Shown: in pieces, positions 1 to 9,031 of the stretch
How the letters are laid out: every line of letters begins with the position of its first letter
How positions within the stretch are numbered: the first letter of the stretch is position 1
Source: Lysobacter sp. A03
GTDB taxonomy: Bacteria > Pseudomonadota > Gammaproteobacteria > Xanthomonadales > Xanthomonadaceae
Reading direction: 5' to 3'
NCBI RefSeq assembly: GCF_000855665.1
Contig: NZ_JXSS01000027.1
Coordinates: forward strand, 51,015-115,014
DNA length: 64,000 bases
Program-made: the position numbers and the translations under genes
Notes under the pieces: generated by a model
Seen by the model: only the letters and a program-made list of their open reading frames with translations
What the model was told of the DNA's origin: nothing
The model's database searches: none

Positions 1-1
1 G

Positions 2-73
2 GAGGCAGCGCCGGTGGTCGTGGATGCCGACGGTGTCGCCCGTCTTTGCCATCGGGGCGTCGCCTCCCGATGA
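2..73 (+). CDS. C-terminal end of an upstream gene (partial), possibly the LolA-like protein of the pigment cluster
   Basis: An open frame enters from the left edge and ends with TGA at 71-73, leaving only 23 codons. The stop overlaps the ATG at 70 in an ATGA junction, so this gene is probably translationally coupled to the exporter that follows. The residues are too few to identify a family. In aryl-polyene clusters the gene before the MMPL exporter is often a LolA-like periplasmic carrier, which makes that a reasonable guess from context only. Confidence 0.45.
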   Translation, partial: EAAPVVVDADGVARLCHRGVASR

Positions 74-2466
74 GTCCGCGCTGGCGTCTCTCGCTGGCCC
101 TCGCGTGGCTGGCGCTGTTACTGGTGGGCGGTTGGTGGATCAGCCAGCAGTTGCAGCTGACCGGCGATCTGCGCAAGTTCATGCCCGAGGCGCGCACGCC
201 CGCACAGAAACTGCTGATCGACGAGCTTGGCGAGGGCCCCGGCTCGCGCCTGCTGCTGTTGGCGATCTCCGGCGATCGGCCCGAGCTGCTGGCCCGGCAG
301 TCCGCGGCGATGGTTGGCGCGCTGGCCGGGGACCCGGCTTTCAGCCTCGCCGCCAACGGCGGAGTGGCCGGACTGGAATCGATTCCCGAAGCGCTGCGCC
401 CGTACCGCTATCTGCTCTCGACCACGCTGGACCACCAGGCGCTGGACGCGGCGTACCTGTCGGACCAGCTGGACGCGCGCCTCCAAGACCTGGGCTCGCC
501 GGTGGCCGCCTTGGTCGAGCCGCTGTTGCCGGCCGATCCGACCCTGGAGGTGCTGGCCCTAGCCGACACATGGCAGCCGGCCAACGGCCCTCAGCAACAG
601 CACGGGGTCTGGTTTGACCGCGAGGGCAAGCGCGCCCTGCTGGCCGTGCAGACCACGGCGGCCGGCTTTGATCCCGGCGGCCAGGAGGCGGCATTGGCGA
701 GGCTGCAAGCGGCCTTCGACGCCGCCCGCGGCGACAGTTCCTCGCAATTGCTGGTCAGTGGCCCCGGCGCGTTTGCGGTGGAGGTCGGCGGGCGTACCCA
801 ACGCGAGGCAAGCTTCATCGGCAGTCTGGATGGCGTCATTTTCTCGCTGCTGCTGCTGATCGCCTACCGCAGCTGGCGGGTTCCCCTGCTTGCCGCGCTG
901 CCGCTGGCCAGCGGCGGGCTGTCGGGCATGGCCGCCGTCGCTTTGGGGTTTGACGGCATCCACGGCATCACCGTGGCGTTCGGCTTCACCCTGATCGGGG
1001 TGGCGCAGGATTACCCGATCCACCTGATCAGCCACCAGCGCCCCGGGCTCTCGCCGTGGGACAACGCGCGCTCCCTCTGGCCGACCCTGGGCACCGGCGT
1101 GGTCGCCACCTGCATCGCCTATCTGACCTTTTTGATCTCCGGCGTGGACGGCTTGAAGCAGCTCGCGGTGTTCACCATCGCTGGCCTCGGCGTGGCTGCG
1201 CTGACCACGCGCTACCTGTTGCCGGGTCTGATCGACACCGCCGAAAACGGTGGCAAGCCCTACGACGCCGCGTCGTCGCCGGCCATGGCCCGGGTGTGGG
1301 GGCATTTTTCGCGCTGGCCGAGGATGGGCGTGATCACCGGCATCCTGCTGGGCGCGGCTGGGCTGGCGGTGATCTGGCTCGTGCCGGGACCGTTCTGGCA
1401 GAACGACCTTTCCCGCCTGACCCCGGTGCCGGAGCACCTGCTGGTGCAGGACGGCCAGCTGCGCGACGAACTGGGAGCGCCGGATGTGCGCTACCTGATG
1501 GTCATTCAGGGCGCGGATGCCGAGGCCGCGCTGCAGGCGTCCGAGGCGTTGGAGCCGGTGCTCGAGCAGATGCAGGCCGACGGGTTGTTGCAGGGCTTTG
1601 ACCTCGCCTCGCGTTACCTGCCCAGCATGGCGACCCAGCGTGCGCGTCAGGCGCGGTTGCCGGATGCACCGACGCTGCAGGCGGCGCTGGACGCGGCGGT
1701 GGCCGACAGTCCGTTCCGCAGTGACGTGTTCGCACCGTTTCTTGCCGACGTCGCCGCCGCCAGGGCCGCGCCGCCGCTGACGGCAGCCGACCTGACCGGC
1801 ACGCCGCTGGCGGCGCGGGTCGATGGCCTGCTCCTGCGCAGTGATTCGCATGCCACCGCACTGGTGGCGCTCAGCGGCCTGGAGGATCCCGTCGCGGCGG
1901 CCGCGGTGCTCGTACCCCACGATGCGCAGTTGCTCGACCTCAAGGACGCCTCCGAATCACTGGTGGCCGAATACCGCACCCGCCTGCTGTGGGCGCTCGC
2001 CCTGGCGGCGGTGTTGCTGGTGGCCACGATCTGGGTCGCCCTGCGCGACCTCCACCGAACCTTGCGGGTGCTCGCGCCCATGGCGCTGGCCATCATCGTA
2101 CTGCTGGCGGTGCTGCGCGGCTTCGGCGTCGAGTTGAACCTGTTCCACCTCGTGGCGCTGATCCTGGCCTGCGGACTGGGATTGGACTACGGGCTGTTCT
2201 TCGATCACGCCGGCGACAGCCGCGAGGGCCAGTTGCGTGCGCTGCACGCGATCATCGTGTGCAGTCTGGCCACCCTGCTGGTGTTCGCGTTGCTGGCGAC
2301 CTCCAGCATCCCGGTGCTGCAGGCGATCGGCAGCACCGTGGCACTGGGCGTGGTATTCAACTTCGTGCTGGCGCTGTTGATCGTGCGGCAGCCGGCTGCA
2401 GTGAGCGGACCCGGCGCGACGCCTGGTCCCATGCCCGAAAATCAGCATGCGCAGGTGCCCCGATGA
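70..2466 (+). CDS. MMPL/RND-superfamily exporter of the aryl-polyene cluster
   Basis: This 798-residue inner-membrane protein has the RND/MMPL plan. A first transmembrane helix lies at about residues 8-28, a large periplasmic loop follows, a block of hydrophobic helices lies at about 255-385, and a second loop and second helix block run from about 640 to the end. Family members move lipids or polyketide-like products across the membrane, and in aryl-polyene (xanthomonadin) clusters they are thought to export the pigment lipid. The ATG at 70 is chosen because it overlaps the upstream stop (ATGA); an in-frame ATG at 46 is the alternative. Its stop overlaps the dehydratase start at 2463, so the arm is coupled. 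The substrate is inferred from the neighbours. Confidence 0.85.
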   Translation: MSPRWRLSLALAWLALLLVGGWWISQQLQLTGDLRKFMPEARTPAQKLLIDELGEGPGSRLLLLAISGDRPELLARQSAAMVGALAGDPAFSLAANGGVAGLESIPEALRPYRYLLSTTLDHQALDAAYLSDQLDARLQDLGSPVAALVEPLLPADPTLEVLALADTWQPANGPQQQHGVWFDREGKRALLAVQTTAAGFDPGGQEAALARLQAAFDAARGDSSSQLLVSGPGAFAVEVGGRTQREASFIGSLDGVIFSLLLLIAYRSWRVPLLAALPLASGGLSGMAAVALGFDGIHGITVAFGFTLIGVAQDYPIHLISHQRPGLSPWDNARSLWPTLGTGVVATCIAYLTFLISGVDGLKQLAVFTIAGLGVAALTTRYLLPGLIDTAENGGKPYDAASSPAMARVWGHFSRWPRMGVITGILLGAAGLAVIWLVPGPFWQNDLSRLTPVPEHLLVQDGQLRDELGAPDVRYLMVIQGADAEAALQASEALEPVLEQMQADGLLQGFDLASRYLPSMATQRARQARLPDAPTLQAALDAAVADSPFRSDVFAPFLADVAAARAAPPLTAADLTGTPLAARVDGLLLRSDSHATALVALSGLEDPVAAAAVLVPHDAQLLDLKDASESLVAEYRTRLLWALALAAVLLVATIWVALRDLHRTLRVLAPMALAIIVLLAVLRGFGVELNLFHLVALILACGLGLDYGLFFDHAGDSREGQLRALHAIIVCSLATLLVFALLATSSIPVLQAIGSTVALGVVFNFVLALLIVRQPAAVSGPGATPGPMPENQHAQVPR

Positions 2467-2924
2467 GCCGGGAACCACAGCCCATCGACGCGGATCGGAT
2501 CGCCAGCCTGATCCCGCACCAAGGCGCCATGAGCCTGTGGGATCGCGTGCTGGAATGGGACGACGCCAGCATCCGCCTGCTTGCCGAGCGGCACCGTGAT
2601 CCCGCGCATCCACTGCGCAGCGGTGGCCGCCTGCGTGCGGTGCACCTGTGCGAATACGGTGCGCAGGCGATGGCGGTGCACGGTGGCCTGCGCGCCAGCC
2701 GCGCCGGCGGCGTGGCCCGGCCCGGCCTGCTGGTCGCATTGCGCGTGGTGGCGCTGCATGTGGCCCGGATCGACGACCTGCCCGGTGCTCTGGAAGGCGA
2801 GGCGCGCCTGTTGATGGACGGCGACAGCGGCTGGCAGTACCAGTTCCGCATCCTGCACGCCGGATCACTGCTGGCCGAAGGCCGCGCGGCGGTGATGCCG
2901 GCGCCGGCCACGCAACCGGACTAA
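2463..2924 (+). CDS. ApeP-like 3-hydroxyacyl-ACP dehydratase (hotdog fold)
   Basis: The 153-residue protein resembles the small ApeP/ApeI hotdog-fold dehydratases that remove water from 3-hydroxyacyl-ACP during polyene chain growth. The signature PHQGAM near residues 18-23 holds the expected catalytic His19, and LCEYGAQAMA near 62-71 holds the partner Glu64. It starts inside the stop of the exporter gene (ATGA at 2463-2466) and is followed after 53 bases by the ketoreductase. Context and motifs together place it in the xanthomonadin-type pathway in the cytoplasm. Confidence 0.82.
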   Translation: MSREPQPIDADRIASLIPHQGAMSLWDRVLEWDDASIRLLAERHRDPAHPLRSGGRLRAVHLCEYGAQAMAVHGGLRASRAGGVARPGLLVALRVVALHVARIDDLPGALEGEARLLMDGDSGWQYQFRILHAGSLLAEGRAAVMPAPATQPD

Positions 2925-2977
2925 CCGTACCTGCGCCGACCCGATGGGCGACAATCTCCCGCTACAGGAGGTTCGCC

Positions 2978-3712
2978 ATGACTTCATCCTTTCCGCGCCG
3001 CGCGCTGGTGACCGGCGGCAGCGGCGACATCGGTGGCGCGATCTGCGCCCGCCTCGCCGCCGACGGCATGCACGTGATCGTCCACGCCAACGCCAACCTG
3101 GCCCGTGCCGAGCAGGTGGTTGCCGCGATCCACCACGAAGGCGGCAGCGCCCAGGCGGTCGCGTTCGATGTCGCCGATGGCGCGGCGACGCGCGCGGCGC
3201 TCGAAGGTCTGCTCGCGGACGGACCGATTCCGGTGGTGGTCAACAACGCCGGCATCCACGAGGACGGCCCGATGGCGGGGATGAGCGAGGAGCAGTGGCG
3301 GCGCGTGATCGATGTCTCCGTGCACGGTTTTTTCAACGTCACCCAGCCGCTGCTGCTGCCGATGGCGCGCGGCCGCTGGGGACGCATCATCAGCGTTTCC
3401 TCGGTCGCCGCGGTGCTGGGCAACCGCGGCCAGGTCAACTACGCGGCGGCGAAGTCGGCCCTGCACGGCGCCAGTAAGTCGCTCGCCCGCGAGATGGCCA
3501 GCCGCGGCATCAGCGTCAACGTGGTCGCGCCGGGGGTGATCGAAGGGCGCATGGCGGCCGAGGCGTTCCCAGCCGACGTGCTCAAGCAGCTCGTTCCGGC
3601 GGGCCGCGCGGGACGTCCCGAGGAGGTCGCCGCGCTGGTGGGCTTCCTGTGTTCCGACGCGGCGGGCTACATCAACGGCCAGGTGATCGGCATCAACGGC
3701 GGCATGGGATGA
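2978..3712 (+). CDS. 3-oxoacyl-ACP reductase (FabG-like SDR) of the aryl-polyene cluster
   Basis: A 244-residue short-chain dehydrogenase, the normal length for FabG. It would reduce 3-oxoacyl-ACP to 3-hydroxyacyl-ACP with NADPH, feeding the dehydratase upstream. The cofactor loop TGGSGDIGG lies near residues 12-20, NNAG near residue 90, and the catalytic Ser, Tyr and Lys lie in SVSS and YAAAK near residues 138-158. The ATG at 2978 is preceded by an excellent AGGAGG at about 2967-2972. Pigment rather than housekeeping fatty-acid synthesis is inferred from the neighbours. Confidence 0.88.
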   Translation: MTSSFPRRALVTGGSGDIGGAICARLAADGMHVIVHANANLARAEQVVAAIHHEGGSAQAVAFDVADGAATRAALEGLLADGPIPVVVNNAGIHEDGPMAGMSEEQWRRVIDVSVHGFFNVTQPLLLPMARGRWGRIISVSSVAAVLGNRGQVNYAAAKSALHGASKSLAREMASRGISVNVVAPGVIEGRMAAEAFPADVLKQLVPAGRAGRPEEVAALVGFLCSDAAGYINGQVIGINGGMG

Positions 3713-3809
3713 GCCGGTTTCACCTCGCGTGCCGGGTCTTGGCGACATAATTGATGCGCTGAACACCGGTTCCGGGGCGTCCGGACCGTATCGCAGGAGG
3801 AATGCCATC

Positions 3810-4295
3810 GTGCACGTCAAGACCGCATTGATCGTCTGTCTGGCCGTTGCAGCCAGTGGTTGCGCAACCACGTCGCGAACAATGCTCGGCCCGGCCCGTC
3901 CGGCCGTGGCGCCCGAGCAGGTGCGCATCTATTACACCCCGCCGCCGGGTCGCTATGAGGAAATCGCGATGCTGAGCACGGCCAGCGGTGCGCTGACCTA
4001 CGGCGAGCAGAACAAGACCAACGAGGTCATGGGCAAGCTGCGCGCGTCCGCCGCGCAGGTGGGTGCCAACGGCGTGCTGTTCCAGGGTGCCGCGCAGGGC
4101 TACGGCGGCAGCAACATCGGTATCGGCGTGGGCAGCGGCAGCTACGGCCGGCGCAGCTCGGTGGGCGGTGGCATTGGTGTCAATGTCAGCCCGTCGCCGA
4201 CCCATGCCGCCGGGATCGCGATCTACGTCTTCAATCCGCCGCCGATGGACTATCGGCCGACGGTCACGCCCGGCAGTCAGCCGCCGCGCAACTAG
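3810..4295 (+). CDS. glycine-rich lipoprotein of unknown function
   Basis: A 161-residue putative lipoprotein starting at GTG 3810, with AGGAGG nine bases upstream. A short hydrophobic signal ends in a lipobox (VAASGC) with the lipidated cysteine at residue 18. The middle is rich in Gly and Ser (about residues 95-135) and the tail is proline-rich. I do not recognise the family. It follows the ketoreductase on the same strand, about 100 bases on, and its last four bases overlap the end of the convergent halogenase gene. A link to the pigment cluster is only positional. Confidence 0.72.
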   Translation: MHVKTALIVCLAVAASGCATTSRTMLGPARPAVAPEQVRIYYTPPPGRYEEIAMLSTASGALTYGEQNKTNEVMGKLRASAAQVGANGVLFQGAAQGYGGSNIGIGVGSGSYGRRSSVGGGIGVNVSPSPTHAAGIAIYVFNPPPMDYRPTVTPGSQPPRN

Positions 4296-5983
4296 GCCGT
4301 CAGGGCCACACCAGGCGTCGGTGACGCCGCCTTGCCGCTAGGAGGAAGATCTTCCAGGCCGTACCAGACCGGCGGCAGCAACATTGCCGTGGCATCGGCG
4401 GAAGCGGTTCCGTCCACCGGACTCATCCCGGAAAGGGCCGGGTGTTGGCGGCAGGCCTGCTGCGCCATCTCGCTGGCGAGCAATTCCATGCGCTCGACGT
4501 TGGCGCGGATCCGTGCGGACAGTTCCGCGTCATCGGGACTGTCCACCAATGCCCCGTTGAGATCGCGGAACCACCCGATCGCCGACTGGTCCAGCTCGCG
4601 CCCGTCGGGCGGGGCGTAACCGGCGGCGGCGTTGGCCTCACCCCAGCCGCGCAACAGGACTTGCATCGTCTTGTTGAGTGCGGTCGCGCGCTCCAGGGGC
4701 TTGCGCAGCCGCCCCATCAGCGACAGGTCGGCAATCTTGCCCGCGGTGTACAGCGGCGCCAGCAACGACCAGTAGTAGGTGTAGTCCCAGACCACCTTGA
4801 GCGGCATCACCAGCGCGTCGCCGAACAGCGGGTACTGGTCCTGATACAGGGTCATGGTGTTGTCGAAGAAGGAGAACAGCAACTGCTGGTAGAGCTCGGC
4901 GTGGGCGCCGATACGCGCGCCGGCGCGGTCTTTCCCGATCAGTTCGCAGATGTAGCCGTTGCTGATCGCGATGAAGTCGCTGCCCGGTGAGTAGAACGGG
5001 TCCAGGAACAACCCGGCCTCACCGGTGATCGCCCAGCGCTCGGCCGAGAACACCTGCTCGCAGTCGTGGCTGAAATGGCGCAGGAAGCGGAAGTCGCGCA
5101 CCGCGTGCTGCGGGGCGTCGAGCGCCTGGGCGACGCGGGGCTGGTGTTCGCGCAGCCAGGCCATCGCCTTGTCGTGGCTGTTGATGGTGTCCAGCGGGTG
5201 CATCCGCGCGTCGCAAACGATGCCCAGCGAGTGCACGTCGGACGCCAGCGGGATCATCCAGAACCAGTAGCCGGGGCCACACAGGTGATTGGTCGAGCGC
5301 CAGCGCTCCGCCGGCTGGCAGCGCTGCTTCCAGTCGAGGTCGGACGACCAGCTGCCCGGATCCAGGCGTCCCTCGACCCGCCACCACGCCGCATTGGCAT
5401 CGTGCGGGTGCGGTTTGGCCAGCCCCAGCTTGCGCTTGAGCAGGGCGGCGCGACCGCTGGCATCCACGACCCAGCGCGCCGTCGACACCGATTCGACGCC
5501 GTCCCGCGCGTGGCGGACCTGATGCGCGCCGTCGCTGCCCGGCTCGGCCAGATCCACACCAACGACCTTGCAGCCCTGGCGGAAGTCGACACCGAGCGAC
5601 GCTGCATGCTCGCCAAGGAAATTCTCGAAGCGTCCGCGATCGAGCTGCCAGGACATCATCGGCAGCGCGTGGCGCACGCCGACCTCGGTGGTCGCGTCGA
5701 GATCCTCGCGTCCGTCGCTGAAGAAAAACCGGAAGCCGAACTTGCGGATCTGGCGGCTGTCGAGATGCTCGCGCAGCCCGAGCACGGTGCTGAAGTAATG
5801 GGCGCCGATCTCGACCGTGGACTCACCGACCTTGAACGCCGCCTCCGGTGCCGGGTGCGTGTTGCGCTCCAGCACGGTGATGGTGATTGCCGAATCGCGA
5901 CGCTTCAGTTCGATCGCCAGACTCAGTCCTGCCAGTCCGCCGCCGAGGATCAGGACATCGATGTTCGCGTGCGGGTCTGGCAT
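4292..5983 (-). CDS. flavin-dependent halogenase, probably xanthomonadin brominating enzyme
   Basis: The 563-residue protein has all the marks of flavin-dependent halogenases, which use FADH2, O2 and halide to make hypohalous acid. The FAD-binding GGGLAG is at residues 14-19. A lysine at residue 81 in RKFGFRF fits the catalytic lysine that forms the haloamine. The diagnostic WxWxIP box is present as WFWMIP at residues 240-245, and the FxxPxxSxG motif lies at residues 326-334. Plain monooxygenases lack the WxWxIP box. Xanthomonadins are brominated aryl polyenes and their clusters are known to carry a halogenase, so a brominating role on the polyene head group is the natural inference. It lies four bases after the glycosyltransferase gene. 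Confidence 0.88.
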   Translation of the reverse strand: MPDPHANIDVLILGGGLAGLSLAIELKRRDSAITITVLERNTHPAPEAAFKVGESTVEIGAHYFSTVLGLREHLDSRQIRKFGFRFFFSDGREDLDATTEVGVRHALPMMSWQLDRGRFENFLGEHAASLGVDFRQGCKVVGVDLAEPGSDGAHQVRHARDGVESVSTARWVVDASGRAALLKRKLGLAKPHPHDANAAWWRVEGRLDPGSWSSDLDWKQRCQPAERWRSTNHLCGPGYWFWMIPLASDVHSLGIVCDARMHPLDTINSHDKAMAWLREHQPRVAQALDAPQHAVRDFRFLRHFSHDCEQVFSAERWAITGEAGLFLDPFYSPGSDFIAISNGYICELIGKDRAGARIGAHAELYQQLLFSFFDNTMTLYQDQYPLFGDALVMPLKVVWDYTYYWSLLAPLYTAGKIADLSLMGRLRKPLERATALNKTMQVLLRGWGEANAAAGYAPPDGRELDQSAIGWFRDLNGALVDSPDDAELSARIRANVERMELLASEMAQQACRQHPALSGMSPVDGTASADATAMLLPPVWYGLEDLPPSGKAASPTPGVALTA

Positions 5984-5987
5984 CGGG

Positions 5988-6836
5988 TCAGCTCTTGGAG
6001 GCGTGGGGGTGGTCGCGCACGGGGGCGAAGTCGCCGGCGGGATCGTGAATCAGCGCCGGATTGGCGCGGATCTGGCGCAGGATCGCCGGCATGCGCCGGG
6101 TGTCCCAGCACTGGCCGATAACGTGGCTGGTGATGCGGGTGAAGTCGCGCAGCGGGCGGAAGTGGCTGCGTCGGAATTGCACGGCGGTGTCGTCAGCCAC
6201 GCCGCGCGCGGACGCAGTCGCAGCAACGGCGTAGCGCGACTCGATCGGCACCGATACGCAGCGGGTGCCCAGCGTGCGCGCCGCCGAGATCAGGATCTGC
6301 GCCTCGAACACGAAATCCTCTCCGGGGACATCCCCCAGCGCCGCGACTTCGGCCGGGTACAGGCGTTGCCCGCTCTGGGTATCGGCGATCTGGTAGCCGG
6401 TGCCCCAGGCGATGCCCCAGTCGGCGAATGCATTGGCCGCACGTCGGTAGCGCGGTTGCTGCGAGCGCCGGCGCAGCCGCGCACCGATGACGATGTGATC
6501 GGGATACAGGTTGCCCGCTTCGATCAGGCGCGGAATGTCGTCGGCGAGGTGCTGGCCGTCGCCGTCCATGGTCAGCACCGCCTTGGCACCGGAGTCAAGC
6601 GCGGCCTGGAAACCGCGGCGCAGGCTGGCGCCCTTGCCCTGCCGTTGCCGGTTGCGCAGCACGGTCACCGGCAGCGCGGCGATCCGGGCCACCGTGTCAT
6701 CGTCGGAGCCATCATCGACTACGATCACGTTGGCGCATTGGCGCAGCGCGCCGGCCACGACCTCGCGGATGCGCAGCGCCTCGTTCAGCGCGGGAATCAC
6801 GACAACGATGTTGTCCCGATGGAGACGTTCAGCCAC
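5988..6836 (-). CDS. family 2 glycosyltransferase of the aryl-polyene cluster
   Basis: This 282-residue GT-A type glycosyltransferase opens with the classic GT2 start (VVIPALNEA), followed by VVDDGSDDDT near residues 40-49 and the metal-binding MDGDGQH near 90. No transmembrane helix is obvious, so it probably acts at the cytoplasmic face. The GTG at 6836 is preferred because it gives a normal N-terminus and overlaps the end of the preceding gene by eight bases; a longer frame upstream is low-complexity and unlikely. In aryl-polyene clusters such enzymes help build the lipid carrier of the pigment. The sugar donor is not determinable here. Confidence 0.82.
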   Translation of the reverse strand: MAERLHRDNIVVVIPALNEALRIREVVAGALRQCANVIVVDDGSDDDTVARIAALPVTVLRNRQRQGKGASLRRGFQAALDSGAKAVLTMDGDGQHLADDIPRLIEAGNLYPDHIVIGARLRRRSQQPRYRRAANAFADWGIAWGTGYQIADTQSGQRLYPAEVAALGDVPGEDFVFEAQILISAARTLGTRCVSVPIESRYAVAATASARGVADDTAVQFRRSHFRPLRDFTRITSHVIGQCWDTRRMPAILRQIRANPALIHDPAGDFAPVRDHPHASKS

Positions 6837-7632
6837 GGCGTTCCACTCCCGTTTGCTGCAGCGACAGCTGGAGTATCCGCCCACCGGCGGCGAATAGGGT
6901 TGCGTGCGGATCGCCGGACGCCAGCGCGTCAAACAGCGCCAGCATCGGTGCCATGGCGTTGCCGGCATCGCGCGCCGCCAGTGGCCCGGCGGTGGACGGC
7001 GCATCGCCGTCGGTCAGCGTGGCGGCCAGTCGTGTGGCTCCGGCGCGCTCGTGGGTGGACAACACCAACGCGCCGCCAAGCAGACCGGCGCTGGGTGAGA
7101 TTTTCGCCAGTGGGCCGACCGATGAGCCGTCGTAGGCGACAAGCAATACCGCCGGCACGCCGGTCGCCAGTTGCACCAGCGCCTCCAGCAGGCCCTGGGC
7201 GAACGTCGCCCGGTAGGCACTGATCGCGGTGGTGGCCGCGGTCGCGCCGGTACCGATGCTCCAGTAGCCGGCGGCGGCGTTGTGGACCGAGTTGTGGAAG
7301 CGGGTCGGCGAGATCGTCGCCGGCTGGTCGGCGAGGGTGGCGCACATGTAGTCGGTGATCGCCAGTTCGCCGTGGGTGGAGGCGAACACGGACGGCAACG
7401 AGGCGGGGTCGCGCCCGGCCGCCTCGCACGCGGCCAGCGCGACCTCCAGGGCGACCGCGACGGTGCCCGGCGCGCGGCGGCGCTCGTTGGGTGCCAGCAA
7501 CTGTGGGGATGGACGTGCCGGTGGCGCCTCGGGCAACCGGCCCTCGCGGACAAAGTCGCGGGCACTGTCCCAGCCGGGCAAACCCGTGGTCCAGAAACCC
7601 ACGCCTTCAATGGTGGCGACCAGTGCACTCAC
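6829..7632 (-). CDS. ketosynthase-like chain length factor subunit
   Basis: A 267-residue protein resembling the short N-terminal-type beta-ketoacyl synthase partner (chain length factor) of aryl-polyene clusters. It is clearly shorter than a catalytic ketosynthase. The expected nucleophile region reads TGATAATTAIS with no cysteine, so it is probably a non-catalytic partner that shapes chain length together with the ketosynthase encoded just upstream. Its start overlaps the stop of that gene in an ATGA junction at 7629-7632, as expected for subunits made in equal amount. The stop overlaps the glycosyltransferase start. Confidence 0.8.
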   Translation of the reverse strand: MSALVATIEGVGFWTTGLPGWDSARDFVREGRLPEAPPARPSPQLLAPNERRRAPGTVAVALEVALAACEAAGRDPASLPSVFASTHGELAITDYMCATLADQPATISPTRFHNSVHNAAAGYWSIGTGATAATTAISAYRATFAQGLLEALVQLATGVPAVLLVAYDGSSVGPLAKISPSAGLLGGALVLSTHERAGATRLAATLTDGDAPSTAGPLAARDAGNAMAPMLALFDALASGDPHATLFAAGGRILQLSLQQTGVERRG

Positions 7633-8849
7633 GCCGAGACCCCGAACACCAGCGAGGCGTTGTTGCCGCCGAACCCGAACGAGTTGGTCATTGCCACCTG
7701 GATCGACGCCTGCGCGTTGTCGAAGCGGATCTGCGGACCGCAGGCGGGGTCCGGCGTGGTGCTGTTGAGGATGCCGGGAAGCGTGCCGTGTTGGAGCGCG
7801 ATCAGGCAGAACACCGCCTCCACGATGCCGGCCGCGCCCAGGGTGTGCCCGGTCCAGCCCTTGGTTGAACTGGCGTGCAGCTGCGCCGGGAACAGGCTGG
7901 CCACCGCGGCCGCCTCGATGCGGTCATTGGCCGGGGTCGAGGTGCCGTGCAGGTTGAGGTAATCGACCTGCGCCGGGGCGATGCCCGCCCGCGCCAGTGC
8001 ATCGTTCATCGCCTGCAACGCGCCCAGGCCCTGCGGGTGCGGCGAGGACATGTGGTGAGCGTCGCTGGACTCACCGTAGCCAAGCAGGCGCAGCGCGCGA
8101 GGCGCCTGCGCGCCGGCCGGCACGCGTTCCAGCAGGGCAACCCCGCCCGCCTCGCCCAGCGACAGGCCGTCGCGGTCGGCATCGAAGGGTCGACACGGCT
8201 CCGCCGAGACCAGTTGCAGCGAGTTGAAGCCGTACAGGACGCTGCCGCACAGGGTGTCCACGCCGCCGACCAGCGCGGCATCGACCACGCCGGCCTCGAT
8301 CAGCCGGGCCGCCTGTGCGAACACCTTGGCGCTGGACGAGCACGCGGTGGCCACGGTGATGCAGGGGCCGCGCGCGCCGCTGACCTGCTGCACGAAGTCG
8401 CCCAGCGAATGCACGGTATGCACGATCGGGCGGGCCAGCTCGGGTGGAAACGCGGGTGTGCCGTCGGTGTCGGGCCGCAGGTCGCGATAGGCCTCCTCGC
8501 TGGCGCCGATGCTCGAGGTCGACGTGCCGATCACCAGCGCGACGCGTTCTGCGCCGTGGCGGCTGACCGCATCGCGGACCGCCTCGAGCATGACGTCCTG
8601 CTGCAGCGCCAGCCATGCCAGGCGGTTGTTGCGGCACTCCCAGCGTGCGAACTCGGTCGGCAGCGGCGCATCCTCAAGCCCGGCGACGCGTCCGATCCAG
8701 CACGGCAGGGGAACGCCGTCCGCATTGGCGGGGCCGAAGTCGTTGGGCTGGAGACCGCTGCGACGCTCCAGCAGCGCGGCGTGCTGCGCCTGCACGCCGC
8801 GGCCAAGCGCGGTGGTCGCGCTCCAGGCCCGCACGGCGAGCGGTGGCAT
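7629..8849 (-). CDS. beta-ketoacyl-ACP synthase (FabF-type) of the aryl-polyene cluster
   Basis: This 406-residue thiolase-fold condensing enzyme carries a complete Cys-His-His triad: Cys170 in ATACSSS, His301 in LHGTSTPAND and His335 in GWTGHTLGAAG. It extends the polyene chain from malonyl-ACP. The ATG at 8849 gives a normal KS N-terminus; the frame stays open to 9029 but the extra residues look non-coding. It heads the minus-strand arm KS, chain length factor, glycosyltransferase, halogenase, all overlapping or nearly so, and is divergent from the cardiolipin synthase gene. Pigment rather than housekeeping function is inferred from this context. Confidence 0.87.
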   Translation of the reverse strand: MPPLAVRAWSATTALGRGVQAQHAALLERRSGLQPNDFGPANADGVPLPCWIGRVAGLEDAPLPTEFARWECRNNRLAWLALQQDVMLEAVRDAVSRHGAERVALVIGTSTSSIGASEEAYRDLRPDTDGTPAFPPELARPIVHTVHSLGDFVQQVSGARGPCITVATACSSSAKVFAQAARLIEAGVVDAALVGGVDTLCGSVLYGFNSLQLVSAEPCRPFDADRDGLSLGEAGGVALLERVPAGAQAPRALRLLGYGESSDAHHMSSPHPQGLGALQAMNDALARAGIAPAQVDYLNLHGTSTPANDRIEAAAVASLFPAQLHASSTKGWTGHTLGAAGIVEAVFCLIALQHGTLPGILNSTTPDPACGPQIRFDNAQASIQVAMTNSFGFGGNNASLVFGVSA

Positions 8850-9031
8850 GGGCGATGGCTTGGGAGTGGCGCGCGCGTCTGGCAAGCGGCTGTCCTGTGC
8901 GGGGTGGAAGGAAACGCGGGTTGACGCGGAGTATAGCCAGCGGCCGCGACCGGGCAGGGTGAACAGGGGGCGTCCGGGTGTGTAGGGTGATGCACGCGGT
9001 TTCCTGCACACCGGAGATTGGTACGGCACCG

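Noticed and set aside
4292..5983. Halogenase as an ordinary FAD monooxygenase or geranylgeranyl-reductase-like protein
   Set aside because: The WxWxIP motif and the aligned lysine separate halogenases from those relatives.
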